Shown: one piece after another, positions 1 to 7,834 of the stretch
How the letters are laid out: every line of letters starts with the position of its first letter
How positions within the stretch are numbered: position 1 is the stretch's first letter
Source: Caryophanales bacterium
Lineage (GTDB): Bacteria > Bacillota_I > Bacilli_A > RFN20 > CAG-826
NCBI GenBank assembly: GCA_016287465.1
Contig: JAEEWP010000006.1
Span: 1 to 34,610, forward strand
Direction: 5' to 3'
Length of the DNA stretch: 34,610 nucleotides
Translations under genes and position numbers: made by a program
The notes under the pieces: generated by a model
What the model was told of the DNA's origin: nothing
The model's database searches: none
Seen by the model: only the letters and a program-made list of their open reading frames with translations

Positions 1-1482
1 GAGGGTCTTGTAGGCGTTGCTCTGGTTGTCGTATTCGCTTTGGCTCGTGCCATTGATGGTGATGTCGATCTCAGTGAGCTGGCACTTTAAGCCTTTCTGC
101 TTGATGAGTTTGGCATCGTTGATGATGTTGTCCATGTTGGCGTTCGAGTCAAGGTGGGTCTGTAGACCTACTCCGTCGATAAGACCTTCGGTGATGGCAT
201 CAGCAAGGAAGCCATTGAGGGCCCAGTTGCACCAAGTTGGCTGATAGTCGAAGGCGAAGTCGTTGTAATAGAGCTCTTGCCATTCGGCTTTGTATTTGGA
301 GGCGTATTTGAAAGCGTAGTAGACGTAATCTTCACCAACGGTCGAATACCAGTTGTTGTTATTGGTTCTGTAGCCGCCGTTCTCGACCGCTTCGTTAGCA
401 ACGTCGACGGCATAGACGAGCTCAGGCCATCTCTCGTTGATGGTGTCGAGGGTGACCTGGATGAAGTTCTCCATTCTCTCGAGCATGAGAGCGCGGTCGG
501 CTTTTGGACCATTCTGGGTGTAGTCGGTCGTGAAGAACCAGGCTGGGGTTTGGGAATACCAAACGAAGGTGTGATGTCTCACTCCGATGTTATTCTCAGC
601 GGCCCAATCATAGATTCTCTCAAATGGCTTTGTGGTGATGGCAACCCCTGCTGGATCCTTAGCAAGGAGAGCCTGGCAGGCCTCTTGGTCGAGAATTCGT
701 TCAGGTTTTCCTTCGTTCTCCGCGGTGATGGAATTGAAGTTATCGATGGTGATCTTCCTGACTTCGGTGTTTCTCACCATCGTGTCAGACATACAGGTTC
801 CGATTTTGAAATGGTCCTCATATGTCGTGTAGAGGGATTCGTCATTGGCGACGTATTTGGTCGTTACTGTTTCTTCACCATAGGTGATCTCAATATCATC
901 GAGGAGGATCGTTCCTGCTTTGCTGGCATCAGTGAGGGTGTAGTTAAGTCTAAGTGAACCGAGCATATCGAGGGTGTCATAGGTCATCTCGATCGCGTTC
1001 CATTTGCCCTCTTCGTCAGAGGTGATGGTGATCATTTCGCCTTGGACGGTTGCGGCACGGCCATTCCATGGGACCGCTTCTAACTGGATGGTCTTGATGT
1101 TTGAATTGGCAGGAATGTAACAATAAAGAGAAATGATATCGCCGTTCTTGGCGTCTTCGTCTTTGAAGTATGGCTCCTTGATGAGGTCGCTTCCGATGTA
1201 GCCGTCTTTCGTGAGGCTATAGGAGAGGCAATATGTGTCATCCATTCCTTCATTTTCAAGGATAGTGACGGAACCTGAGCCTTCAGCAACGCCTAAAGGA
1301 GCTTTCTCATAGTCCTCTGGCGAGGTCCACATCCTGACGGTGTCGCCAACCTCAAGAGGTTTGCTTTCTTCCGGTTCTTGGCTTTGATTAGTCGAATTAC
1401 GCGGAGTGGTATTGCAACCCGCTAAGGTCGCAAGGGCAAATAGAGGCATGGTCGCCATCAAAAAAGGAGTCTTTCTTTTCAT
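1..1482 (-). CDS. GH10 endo-beta-1,4-xylanase lipoprotein, 3' end cut by window edge
   Basis: Surface-anchored xylanase expected to cut beta-1,4-xylan backbones. The frame is open for 494 codons from ATG 1482 to base 1, with no stop inside the window. Residues 1-23 form a lipoprotein signal ending in a perfect lipobox LAGC (Cys23). About residues 40-190 look like a beta-rich carbohydrate-binding domain (CBM4/9/22 style, weak assignment). The GH10 catalytic domain follows: HTFVWYSQTPAWF matches the family HTLVWHSQ strand, DVANEA holds the acid/base Glu364, and LTEIDI holds the nucleophile Glu471. The 107-residue spacing is normal for GH10. The start is supported by GAGGAAAG upstream. The family call rests on motifs seen in the translation; xylan as substrate is inferred from the family. 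Only the last part of the barrel is missing. Confidence 0.9.
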   Translation of the reverse strand, partial: MKRKTPFLMATMPLFALATLAGCNTTPRNSTNQSQEPEESKPLEVGDTVRMWTSPEDYEKAPLGVAEGSGSVTILENEGMDDTYCLSYSLTKDGYIGSDLIKEPYFKDEDAKNGDIISLYCYIPANSNIKTIQLEAVPWNGRAATVQGEMITITSDEEGKWNAIEMTYDTLDMLGSLRLNYTLTDASKAGTILLDDIEITYGEETVTTKYVANDESLYTTYEDHFKIGTCMSDTMVRNTEVRKITIDNFNSITAENEGKPERILDQEACQALLAKDPAGVAITTKPFERIYDWAAENNIGVRHHTFVWYSQTPAWFFTTDYTQNGPKADRALMLERMENFIQVTLDTINERWPELVYAVDVANEAVENGGYRTNNNNWYSTVGEDYVYYAFKYASKYKAEWQELYYNDFAFDYQPTWCNWALNGFLADAITEGLIDGVGLQTHLDSNANMDNIINDAKLIKQKGLKCQLTEIDITINGTSQSEYDNQSNAYKTL

Positions 1483-1583
1483 AATCTTTCCTCGATTAAG
1501 AATATTTTACGGACGAATATGTGCGAAAGGAAGAAATAAGCGCATATGAAAGGGTTCACCGAGGGGCTATAATTTCCCTAAAG

Positions 1584-2822
1584 ATGGGAAAAATCAAAAG
1601 GATTGATGTCCATATGAAGCCGAAGAGGATTCTTTTCCTTTTCTCTTTCATCATCAGGACCGCAGCCTATTTTGCGAGGAAGAAAGAAGGCGCGACGATC
1701 AAGAAGATTGGCAAAATGCCAAAGCCTCCGTACATCCTTTTGTCGAACCACTCCTCCTTCATGGATATCTATCTCGGCTTAGGAGCGACTAGCCCAAGAA
1801 GAAGCTACTGGGTTTGTGCGGCTGAGGAATTTATCGACAAGTATTTCGTCTGCGTCCACTCCGGCATCATGCCGAAGAGGCGTTTTGTTAATGACCCTAG
1901 AAGCCTTATCAGCATGGCCGACGTCCTCAAAAAGAAGAAAAAGATCATGGTCATGTATCCTGAGGCCGTTTATTCCTTCGTTGGCAAACCTTTGAGGATC
2001 GATGAAGGATTAGGAAAACTCGTCAAGTACATGAAGGTCCCTGTCGTCTTCCTTAACTGCAAGGGAAGCTACCTCCGTCAACCTCAATGGAGCGACCAAG
2101 AAGTTAGGCCAGTTCCTATTACTGCAGAGATGGAATGCATCATCCCAAAAAGCGAAATCGAGGAGCTTTCTGCTGAGGATATTCAGAAAACTATCAGGAA
2201 TTGCTTCAATTCCGACGAGGAAGAATATCAATTACAAAACCACATCAAAATCGATTATCCAAATAGAGCGGAAGGCCTTGAAAGGATCCTTTATCAGTGC
2301 CCCCACTGCGGCAAAGAATTCCATATGTCCTCTAAGGGAAACACTCTCTCCTGTGATGAGTGTGGCACCAAGTATCGCTTGAACGAGAACGGCACTTTGT
2401 CATGCCTCAACGGAGAAGCCAAATTCACTAAGATCAGTAGTTGGTTCGAATGGGAGAAATCCAACGTCGAGAAAGAAGTCAGAGATGGAACATACCACTT
2501 CGAAGACGATATCAGGATGGAGAAGATGGAAGGAGTTAAGGTTGGCTTCGTTCCTCTAGAAGGAGAATACCACCTCACTCATGACATCGATAACGGAATC
2601 ATCGTCAAAGGGCCTAGCGGAATCGTCTTCCATAGGGAACCTCTTCAGAGCTTTGGTCTTCATATCGACTACAACTGGAAAGGGAAAGGAGGACTCATCG
2701 ACCTCTCCTCCCCTGATGAGACATATTTCGCCTATCCTCTCCATAAAGAAAAATGGCTGACCAAGATAAGATTCGCGGTCGAAGCCATATATGATCTCAA
2801 GAAAGAGGAAATCAAAAAATAA
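1584..2822 (+). CDS. PlsC-like acyltransferase with C-terminal zinc ribbon
   Basis: Likely 1-acylglycerol-3-phosphate acyltransferase relative, 412 aa. The acceptor is unproven. The HX4D motif is in SNHSSFMDIYL (His56, Asp61). The second acyltransferase block, usually FPEGTRS, reads YPEAVYS at about 125-131, keeping the Glu but losing Gly, Thr and Arg. A four-Cys zinc ribbon follows (CPHC at 239-242, CDEC at 257-260), then a domain I do not recognise. Single-domain PlsC proteins are about 200-250 aa, so the second half is an addition. The frame is open back to GTG 1521, but a TATAAT lies at 1568-1573 inside that extension and homologs I recall begin near MKIKR, so ATG 1584 is preferred; ATG 1614 is the alternative. 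It converges with the CPBP gene at a shared terminator. Confidence 0.8.
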   Translation: MGKIKRIDVHMKPKRILFLFSFIIRTAAYFARKKEGATIKKIGKMPKPPYILLSNHSSFMDIYLGLGATSPRRSYWVCAAEEFIDKYFVCVHSGIMPKRRFVNDPRSLISMADVLKKKKKIMVMYPEAVYSFVGKPLRIDEGLGKLVKYMKVPVVFLNCKGSYLRQPQWSDQEVRPVPITAEMECIIPKSEIEELSAEDIQKTIRNCFNSDEEEYQLQNHIKIDYPNRAEGLERILYQCPHCGKEFHMSSKGNTLSCDECGTKYRLNENGTLSCLNGEAKFTKISSWFEWEKSNVEKEVRDGTYHFEDDIRMEKMEGVKVGFVPLEGEYHLTHDIDNGIIVKGPSGIVFHREPLQSFGLHIDYNWKGKGGLIDLSSPDETYFAYPLHKEKWLTKIRFAVEAIYDLKKEEIKK

Positions 2823-2845
2823 GACCGGAAATCCCGGTCTTTTTT
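2821..2845. terminator. Bidirectional rho-independent terminator
   Basis: Arms AAGACCGG (2821-2828) and CCGGTCTT (2834-2841) enclose a 5-nt loop, with a T run on the + side and A run on the other. It sits exactly between the convergent acyltransferase and CPBP stops and overlaps the acyltransferase stop codon. Confidence 0.9.
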
Positions 2846-3479
2846 AAACGATGAAGAATCGGACTATGACGTTTAGGAAGTCATAGAGGCCATGGGCGAA
2901 GGCCACACCGACGAACTTGCATTCCTTGATGAAGTATTTCGCAAAGCCGAAGACCGCGCCGATGCCGAAGGTGAAGAGGACTTGGGCGAAGTCGCCGTTA
3001 TTGATGAAGTGCCATAGACCAAATAATGCAGAGGCAATGATGACGCCTATCCACTTATGCTTGATGAAGAAACCGATGAAGGTCTCCTGGACATAGACTC
3101 GGAAGATAAGCTCTTCCACCGGTCCAATGATGATCATAAAGAAGAAGAGGTTGAGGAAGAAATACTCCCATGTGAAATCAACATGACCTCCGACGAGGGA
3201 AAAGCCTAAGAGGGCCGGTAAGAAGGCGATGAAGAAAGATAATACGAGAGCGACGCCTAAACCAATCAAATAGGATTTCCAGTTAGCGAGCTCAATACCA
3301 ATCTTAATGCCTGTGATCTTGATGGCCACCAAAGCGACCGCTCCATTAAGGAGATTGATAAGGACTATAAGGGCGAATCTGAGAACATAAACGATGTCCC
3401 CAGGGATGAGTCGGGCACTGAAAGTGATGAGACAAATGAGTAGAAGGCTCACGATCAAAACGATTATCTTCTTTTTCAT
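2844..3479 (-). CDS. CPBP-family intramembrane metalloprotease (CAAX/Abi type)
   Basis: Integral membrane protein of 211 aa with about six hydrophobic segments. The family signature EExxxR is present as EELIFR (Glu122, Glu123, Arg127), followed by the conserved His157 in GLWHF and His196 in FAHGLYDF. These are the expected glutamyl-protease or metal-site residues of the CPBP/Rce1-like fold, so an active enzyme is likely. Family members process prenylated or small secreted peptides, confer bacteriocin self-immunity, or have no known substrate; nothing nearby decides which. The ATG at 3479 has AAGGGG only one base upstream, an unusually tight SD spacing, so translation initiation is not well explained. 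It appears monocistronic. Confidence 0.85.
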   Translation of the reverse strand: MKKKIIVLIVSLLLICLITFSARLIPGDIVYVLRFALIVLINLLNGAVALVAIKITGIKIGIELANWKSYLIGLGVALVLSFFIAFLPALLGFSLVGGHVDFTWEYFFLNLFFFMIIIGPVEELIFRVYVQETFIGFFIKHKWIGVIIASALFGLWHFINNGDFAQVLFTFGIGAVFGFAKYFIKECKFVGVAFAHGLYDFLNVIVRFFIV

Positions 3480-3527
3480 ACCCCTTAATTGAACTCTAAA
3501 AAGAAGGGAAGCCGCAACACCTTTCTA

Positions 3528-3560
3528 AAAGAAAAGGCCACTTTTCCGTGGCCTCTTTTG
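3528..3560 (-). terminator. Terminator of the sigma/serpin transcript
   Basis: Arms AGGCCAC (3535-3541) and GTGGCCT (3548-3554) with a 6-nt loop lie directly after the stop of the serpin-like gene. On the minus strand the stem is followed by TTTTC and TTTT. Confidence 0.85.
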
Positions 3561-5213
3561 TTAGACGAGGTAATTAGGATCGACGATCTCGCCGATGATG
3601 ATAGGAACATCGAGATAGTCATTGCCAACTTGAAGCATTTTGCTTCTCTCAAACACATATGGGCGATTGAGGACGAAGTCGACTTCAGTTTCATCACCCG
3701 AAGCCATTTCGTCACCGCCCACGATTGTCGCGGAGCAGGAATAGAAACCTTTGTAGTCAAACCTCATGGTTGAGAACTGCGCGATGTATTTAAGACCGAT
3801 AGGGAGTCCCCTGGTGCTTTCGGCAAGACGCGAACCAAATCCTCCGTTCTGGGTAAGGTGTGGGAAGGCCGAGATCAAGTCACCTTCGTGAAGTTGCGAG
3901 GCGTTATTCATGAAGAAGTATGGGGCGCTGATGTTGACTTCATATGTATCAGCGGTCCTCTCTTCTCCGTTCCTTTCGTAAGTGACTGTCTTTGGGGCAT
4001 AATTGTCGTCCAAGACATCCTGAAGGATGCTGCTAGGCATAGCGGTCTCGTTCTTCGGCAAGAAGAATGTCATGTTGCTATGATCAAGAGACATGGTCGC
4101 GCCGGTGAGATTGTCACCTTCATAAAGATAGCTGTGCTGTTCGGATTGTTTGATGTAGTCAACCCTCTTGGTTTGCCCGTTGCAGGTGTAATTCATCAAA
4201 TGGGTGCCGCTCAGGTACTGGCTTTCGTAATAGTCTTGGTTTTCGAAAGAATCGATGTCGTAGAACACGGACATGATGTTTATCGCAGCAGGATCGTCAT
4301 CAGGAAGCTGGATGTTTGGGACAGGTTTGCCTGGGAGGCCATTCTCAGCGATGTACTGCATGGCTTTGTTGCTCGTCAAGGCTTCCATATAGAGTGAGGC
4401 ATCGAAGGCGTTTTGGAGGTCTTTATAAAGCTCATTGTCCGTTTGCTGAAGCAAACGCACCTTGTCTGGATTGAGCCAGATGGAGTTGAGGTTGAGACCA
4501 CCGACATCGTTTCCCTCGCTGTCTTTCGTGATCGTTCCGAAACTGGCGACGATTTGCTTTGTGGCTGTTTTAAGAGCCTCTGCGCTATCAAGCTCAACGT
4601 AGTCGAGAATGTCTTGCAAACCGTTTTGGTCAGAGATGATTCCGGTGATAGCAAGAGCGATATAAGCGTCAGGGATCGAGATGGCAAGGCTCTCTTCAGA
4701 AGAACCAGCAGGATTATTGACGTCCATCATCAAGGTGACGAATTTCTTCGCAAAAGCCTTATAGGAATTGTATGTGGTTAAGGACATGTCGTTGATTCCG
4801 CCCTTCGTCTGCTGATGGGTTGGGGTGATCAAACGGTTGAGGTCCTCATGGACGTAAGAGCCTTCTTGATATTCGTCGTAGTCCTTTGGGCTGCCTTTGG
4901 TAGGAGTTTTGTCCGAGACGGCGGCTGTTGCCGAACCTTGAGGTCTTTCTTTATTGTTGCTGCTGACCGCCTCAGCGACAGCCCCAAGATTTCCTTTACC
5001 CATACCCATCATGGCGGTAGGGATGAGGATTCCTAAAGCCAAAGAGCAGGTCAAGAGAGCGCCCCCAAGAGGGAGGGCCCATCTTGTCCAGGGTGGGAAA
5101 CTTGTAGGTTTCTTTTCGATTATCTCTTTTTTCTCGTAAGGATTCTTAACTATGGCATCCAGGTTCTTGTCGATCTGCTGGATTCTTTTCTTCATTCTTT
5201 TGTCTAAGCCCAT
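3561..5213 (-). CDS. Membrane-anchored divergent serpin-fold protein, partner of ECF sigma
   Basis: 550 aa. A basic cytoplasmic segment (1-44) precedes one membrane helix (about 45-72) and a low-complexity linker to about 140. The outer part reads as a degenerate serpin: helix A-like YKAFAKKFVTLMM (151-163), SIPDAYIALAIT (179-190) matching the family SPLSIYLALA region, LNSIWLNPD (242-250) matching NAIWL, INIMSVFYDI (311-320) matching LVNAIYF, MTFFLPKNE (381-389) matching the LP strand, and a C-terminus with VLNRPYVFE (514-522) and VPIIIGEIVDP (536-546) matching ADRPFLF and LFMGRVVNP. The predicted reactive loop lies between K488-G489 and F513. It overlaps the sigma gene by 10 bases and so is probably translated with it. 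Position suggests an anti-sigma or sensor role. No zinc anti-sigma motif (HxxxCxxC) is present. The serpin call comes from motif order by eye, not a profile search. Confidence 0.7.
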   Translation of the reverse strand: MGLDKRMKKRIQQIDKNLDAIVKNPYEKKEIIEKKPTSFPPWTRWALPLGGALLTCSLALGILIPTAMMGMGKGNLGAVAEAVSSNNKERPQGSATAAVSDKTPTKGSPKDYDEYQEGSYVHEDLNRLITPTHQQTKGGINDMSLTTYNSYKAFAKKFVTLMMDVNNPAGSSEESLAISIPDAYIALAITGIISDQNGLQDILDYVELDSAEALKTATKQIVASFGTITKDSEGNDVGGLNLNSIWLNPDKVRLLQQTDNELYKDLQNAFDASLYMEALTSNKAMQYIAENGLPGKPVPNIQLPDDDPAAINIMSVFYDIDSFENQDYYESQYLSGTHLMNYTCNGQTKRVDYIKQSEQHSYLYEGDNLTGATMSLDHSNMTFFLPKNETAMPSSILQDVLDDNYAPKTVTYERNGEERTADTYEVNISAPYFFMNNASQLHEGDLISAFPHLTQNGGFGSRLAESTRGLPIGLKYIAQFSTMRFDYKGFYSCSATIVGGDEMASGDETEVDFVLNRPYVFERSKMLQVGNDYLDVPIIIGEIVDPNYLV

Positions 5214-5707
5214 AATAGCTCCTTTCTTAGTTTCTCTTTCGCAATGCTGTATATCCTTCTGGCAGAGGATTCGGGGATGCCGGTTTCCTCGACGATCTCC
5301 TCCCAGGAATAGGAATGGATTGCGCGTAGATAAACTATGATCGTTTCCTTATTGGAAAGGAGGGGTTCGATCATGTTGAGGACAGGGTTGCTTCTTTCTT
5401 CTTCGCCGTATATCTCCTCAATGAGATCGGAGGAAGGGAGAGCTCTGTTCTTCTTCATGAAATCGATAGCCTTATTTTTAGCGATCGAACAGAGGAAGGA
5501 TTTGAGTTTGTTAGGATCTTTTAATTGATCCTTATGCTCAACCGCTTTAAGGAACGCCTCACTCAAAACATCGTCACAGTCGTCTTGGTTTTTGACGTAG
5601 GCGGCGATGACGAAATACATGAGATTTTTGTACTCAAGGTATACTTTTTCGATGGCTTCCTGATTGCCGGCAATGAAGCCGATCGCCGTACGTTTTGAGA
5701 TCGACAT
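5204..5707 (-). CDS. ECF-type sigma-70 family RNA polymerase sigma factor
   Basis: 167 aa, usual length for an ECF sigma. Region 2 covers about 10-85: EKVYLEYKNLMYFVIAAYV, then DDCDDVLSEAFLKAVEH (the DDVLSE-type core-binding helix), then AKNKAIDFMKK (promoter -10 recognition end). Region 4 covers about 115-165 and contains the HTH that reads the -35, SYSWEEIVEETGIPESSARRIYSIAKEKLRK. The SD GGTGAGGGGG precedes ATG 5707. The stop overlaps the start region of the membrane-anchored serpin-like gene, the usual arrangement for a sigma factor and its regulator. The upstream element at 5720-5754 is shared with three lipoprotein genes just upstream, which suggests, but does not prove, autoregulation and a local regulon. 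Confidence 0.9.
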   Translation of the reverse strand: MSISKRTAIGFIAGNQEAIEKVYLEYKNLMYFVIAAYVKNQDDCDDVLSEAFLKAVEHKDQLKDPNKLKSFLCSIAKNKAIDFMKKNRALPSSDLIEEIYGEEERSNPVLNMIEPLLSNKETIIVYLRAIHSYSWEEIVEETGIPESSARRIYSIAKEKLRKELLWA

Positions 5708-5719
5708 TTTTCCCCCTCA

Positions 5720-5754
5720 CCTATATGACTTAAAAAGAATGAGAAAACGCTCAA
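5720..5754 (-). promoter_or_regulatory. Promoter-like element of the sigma operon (copy A)
   Basis: On the minus strand: TTGAGC (5749-5754), 19 bases, then GTCATATA (5722-5729) followed by GG. The same two boxes at 18-19 bases recur upstream of all three lipoproteins. An inverted repeat CATATC-AAG-GATATG lies at 5767-5781, just upstream. The spacing fits neither a textbook sigma-A nor the usual ECF promoter, so the recognising sigma is unknown. Confidence 0.5.
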
Positions 5755-5781
5755 AATATTTCTAAGCATATCAAGGATATG

Positions 5782-5812
5782 AAAAAGAGGATTGCAAATG
5801 CAACCCCCTCTC
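5782..5812 (-). terminator. Terminator after lipoprotein 1
   Basis: On the minus strand, an 11-bp stem with wobble pairs joins GAGGGGGTTGC to GCAATCCTC around an ATTT loop, followed by TTTTT. It ends the lipoprotein 1 transcript before the sigma promoter. Confidence 0.85.
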
Positions 5813-5837
5813 TCTCAAGCGAAGGACCACCACTTCG

Positions 5838-6773
5838 CTATTCGTAAAGGACTTCGTAATCAGGAAGCGCCTTCCATTCATCGGAGTTTTGAATGGTGTC
5901 CCTGATTTCGAAGACGAGCTCTAAAAATCTCTTTCCGCTCCAGGTTAATCCTTCAGGATAACCTTCGATAATTGGGCAATTCCTCGCTTCAATCGTTTTG
6001 TCATCGATCGTCAGCTTGTAATTTGTCTTTGGGTCGGTTGAGATCATGACGCCTTCATATGGATCATAAGTGCTTGGATATTGATAAAGCGCGAACAATT
6101 TTACTTTTTCGTAGAGGCTCTTGATGTTTGGGTACTCAAAGGTCGTCACGTATTCTTCAGGACTTCTTTCGATCACCTTATTTGTCTTGACGAGAGTACC
6201 ACTATTGCTATCGTATGAGGAATCGAAGCCAGTGCCCCAGGTCAATGAGAAGGTGAATTTCTCAAGAGGGACGGCAAGATGGCCATATTGTCTCAATCCA
6301 AGCCTTTCGGCTTTATCCGCAGCCGACCTAATTTCTTCCTCGGAAATCTTGCCATTTTCGTAAGCTTCCTGGATTCCATATGCCCCTTCGCCTTCAACCC
6401 AAACGGCTAGGCTATAGGAGCCATCCCACCCATCACATACGTAGATGTCCGCAACATAAAAGCTTATAACCGCCTGAGTGAATCCAATACCATCTTTATG
6501 GAACCTTACCAATAAGACGTGCGTTTTTTCACGGAAAAGACCTAAGTAACCCCGAATGTAATAACCATCAGGATCTTTCTTGCTATAGGCCTTGCAGAAA
6601 GCTTCGACCTGATCGGACGTTAGATAATCGCCATAAGCCTCATACTTGCGAGGACCCTGTCTTGATATGGTGTTCTCGGATGAATGAGAAGGACCATAGA
6701 GCACCAAAGGTGTGCAAGAGGAAAGAATCGCACAGGTGAATAAAGCGGCTAATGGATGTTTCTTGTGTTTCAT
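5838..6773 (-). CDS. Lipoprotein paralog 1 of tandem array, unknown function
   Basis: 311 aa from ATG 6773, chosen because GAGGAGG lies 8-9 bases upstream and the protein then opens with a lipoprotein signal ending SSC (Cys20). The frame stays open to 6986, but that extension would run through a terminator and promoter. The body has two recognisable blocks shared with the next two genes: a middle block YSLAVWVEGEG..GIQEAYENGKISEEEI (about 125-155) and a C-terminal block with FTFSLTWGTG, YDSNSG, a run on Tyr/Pro spacing, and the ending LVFEIRDTIQNSDEWKALP. I know of no function for this family. Secretion and lipid anchoring follow from the signal. It has its own promoter-like element and terminator. 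Confidence 0.85.
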   Translation of the reverse strand: MKHKKHPLAALFTCAILSSCTPLVLYGPSHSSENTISRQGPRKYEAYGDYLTSDQVEAFCKAYSKKDPDGYYIRGYLGLFREKTHVLLVRFHKDGIGFTQAVISFYVADIYVCDGWDGSYSLAVWVEGEGAYGIQEAYENGKISEEEIRSAADKAERLGLRQYGHLAVPLEKFTFSLTWGTGFDSSYDSNSGTLVKTNKVIERSPEEYVTTFEYPNIKSLYEKVKLFALYQYPSTYDPYEGVMISTDPKTNYKLTIDDKTIEARNCPIIEGYPEGLTWSGKRFLELVFEIRDTIQNSDEWKALPDYEVLYE

Positions 6774-6789
6774 GGTTTTCGCCTCCTCG

Positions 6790-6824
6790 CCTATAAGACT
6801 TAAAAAGAATGAGAAAACGCTCAA
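6790..6824 (-). promoter_or_regulatory. Promoter-like element of lipoprotein 1 (copy B)
   Basis: Minus strand TTGAGC (6819-6824), 19 bases, GTCTTATA (6792-6799). Nearly identical to copy A, including the inverted repeat CATATC-AAG-GATATG further upstream (6837-6851). Confidence 0.5.
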
Positions 6825-6851
6825 AAAGTTTCTGAGCATATCAAGGATATG

Positions 6852-6882
6852 AAAAAGAGGATTGCAAATGCAACCCCCTCTC
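6852..6882 (-). terminator. Terminator after lipoprotein 2
   Basis: Same hairpin sequence as at 5782-5812 (GAGGGGGTTGC / GCAATCCTC, T5 tail on the minus strand), placed just after the lipoprotein 2 stop. Confidence 0.85.
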
Positions 6883-6906
6883 TCATACAAGCAGCGGACC
6901 ACTACG

Positions 6907-7818
6907 CTACTTGTATCTCGGTGTTTGTTCGGGAAGGGACTTCCATTCATCGGAGTTCTGAATGGTGTCGATGATCTCGAAAACAAGCGTTAGGAAACTT
7001 CTGCCTTTTGGTGTGAGGCCGTCTGGGAGCCTCTCTGTCACAGGGCAATTGGTGGCGTTTATCACCTTATCCCCTATCTCAAGTCTATACGTGTAGGCAG
7101 GAATGGTACGCTCCAATGTCCCCTCATAAGCGTCGTAATCCGTTGGGTATGAATAGAGATCGAGCTGTTTGACTTTCTGATAGAGTTCAGCGATATCCGG
7201 ATAATCATAGGTGGTTGTGTAATCTTCTTTGGTGAGTTCGCTGGAAAGCGGATAAAGGTCTTTCACGAGGACCCCTGTTTTGCTGTCATAGGAATGCTCT
7301 GGGCCACAACCCCATTTCAAGGAGAACGAGAAATTCTCAAGGGTCACATCTTCAGGCGAACCATGTCTTAAGTGGCAACGCTCCGCGCCATAGATGATGG
7401 ACTGGACGTTCTCGTCGTTGATGATGCCTTTCTTGTAAGCGTTATCCAAGGAATAGGAGTCATCTCCGTCGACATAGACGTTGACGCTATATGAAGGATC
7501 TGGGCAATAGCAGATATAGGTGCCATTCAAAACGACGTTGACGCAGACGCAAGGAACGCCCATTCCAAGACTGCCAACGTCAAACTTAAGCATATCGACG
7601 TAGACATTGTCGAAAACGGCTAATTCGTTTACGAGGTAAACATAGCCGGCATCAAGAGGGCGGCCAATCCTATTCGCATAGGTTTTGCAGGCGTTTTCGA
7701 CCTGTGTCGCACTCATGGAACCAAAAGGAACGTATGTGCGAACAGGCCCTGTATCAGAGATCCCACAGGAAGATAAAGCGCAAGTTAGCAGAGTGAGTAA
7801 ACCGATATTCTTTTTCAT
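6907..7818 (-). CDS. Lipoprotein paralog 2 of tandem array, unknown function
   Basis: 303 aa from ATG 7818, with AGGAGGG as SD. The signal MKKNIGLLTLLTCALSSC ends in lipobox LSSC (Cys18). Order of blocks is as in paralog 1: MSATQVENACKTYANRIG near the mature N-terminus, a YSVNVYVDGDDSYSLDNAYKKG block in the middle, then FSFSLKWGCG, YDSKTGVLVKD, and the shared ending LVFEIIDTIQNSDEWKSLP. Paralogs 1 and 2 share more of the C-terminus with each other than with paralog 3. Function is unknown. Likely exported and anchored to the outer face of the membrane. Monocistronic between its own promoter-like element and terminator. Confidence 0.85.
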   Translation of the reverse strand: MKKNIGLLTLLTCALSSCGISDTGPVRTYVPFGSMSATQVENACKTYANRIGRPLDAGYVYLVNELAVFDNVYVDMLKFDVGSLGMGVPCVCVNVVLNGTYICYCPDPSYSVNVYVDGDDSYSLDNAYKKGIINDENVQSIIYGAERCHLRHGSPEDVTLENFSFSLKWGCGPEHSYDSKTGVLVKDLYPLSSELTKEDYTTTYDYPDIAELYQKVKQLDLYSYPTDYDAYEGTLERTIPAYTYRLEIGDKVINATNCPVTERLPDGLTPKGRSFLTLVFEIIDTIQNSDEWKSLPEQTPRYK

Positions 7819-7834
7819 GGTTTTTGCCCTCCTA

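Larger units (their letters stand above)
5720..5814. repeat. Duplicated 95-bp intergenic cassette, copy 1
   Basis: Bases 5720-5814 match 6790-6884 without gaps, with four mismatches by eye. The cassette holds a terminator, the CATATC/GATATG inverted repeat and the promoter-like element, that is, everything needed between two independent transcription units. Confidence 0.9.
6790..6884. repeat. Duplicated 95-bp intergenic cassette, copy 2
   Basis: Second copy of 5720-5814, four mismatches, no gap. Identity is higher than between the flanking lipoprotein genes, which points to a recent duplication or to gene conversion of the intergenic unit. Confidence 0.9.

Noticed and set aside
3561-5213. 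Ordinary zinc-binding anti-sigma factor (ZAS) downstream of the sigma gene
   Set aside because: No HxxxCxxC in the cytoplasmic part, which is only about 44 residues, and the outer domain is far larger than usual and serpin-like.
6774-6986. N-terminal extension of lipoprotein 1 up to 6986
   Set aside because: The extension is the read-through of the duplicated cassette (terminator and promoter). ATG 6773 has a strong SD and starts a clean lipoprotein signal.
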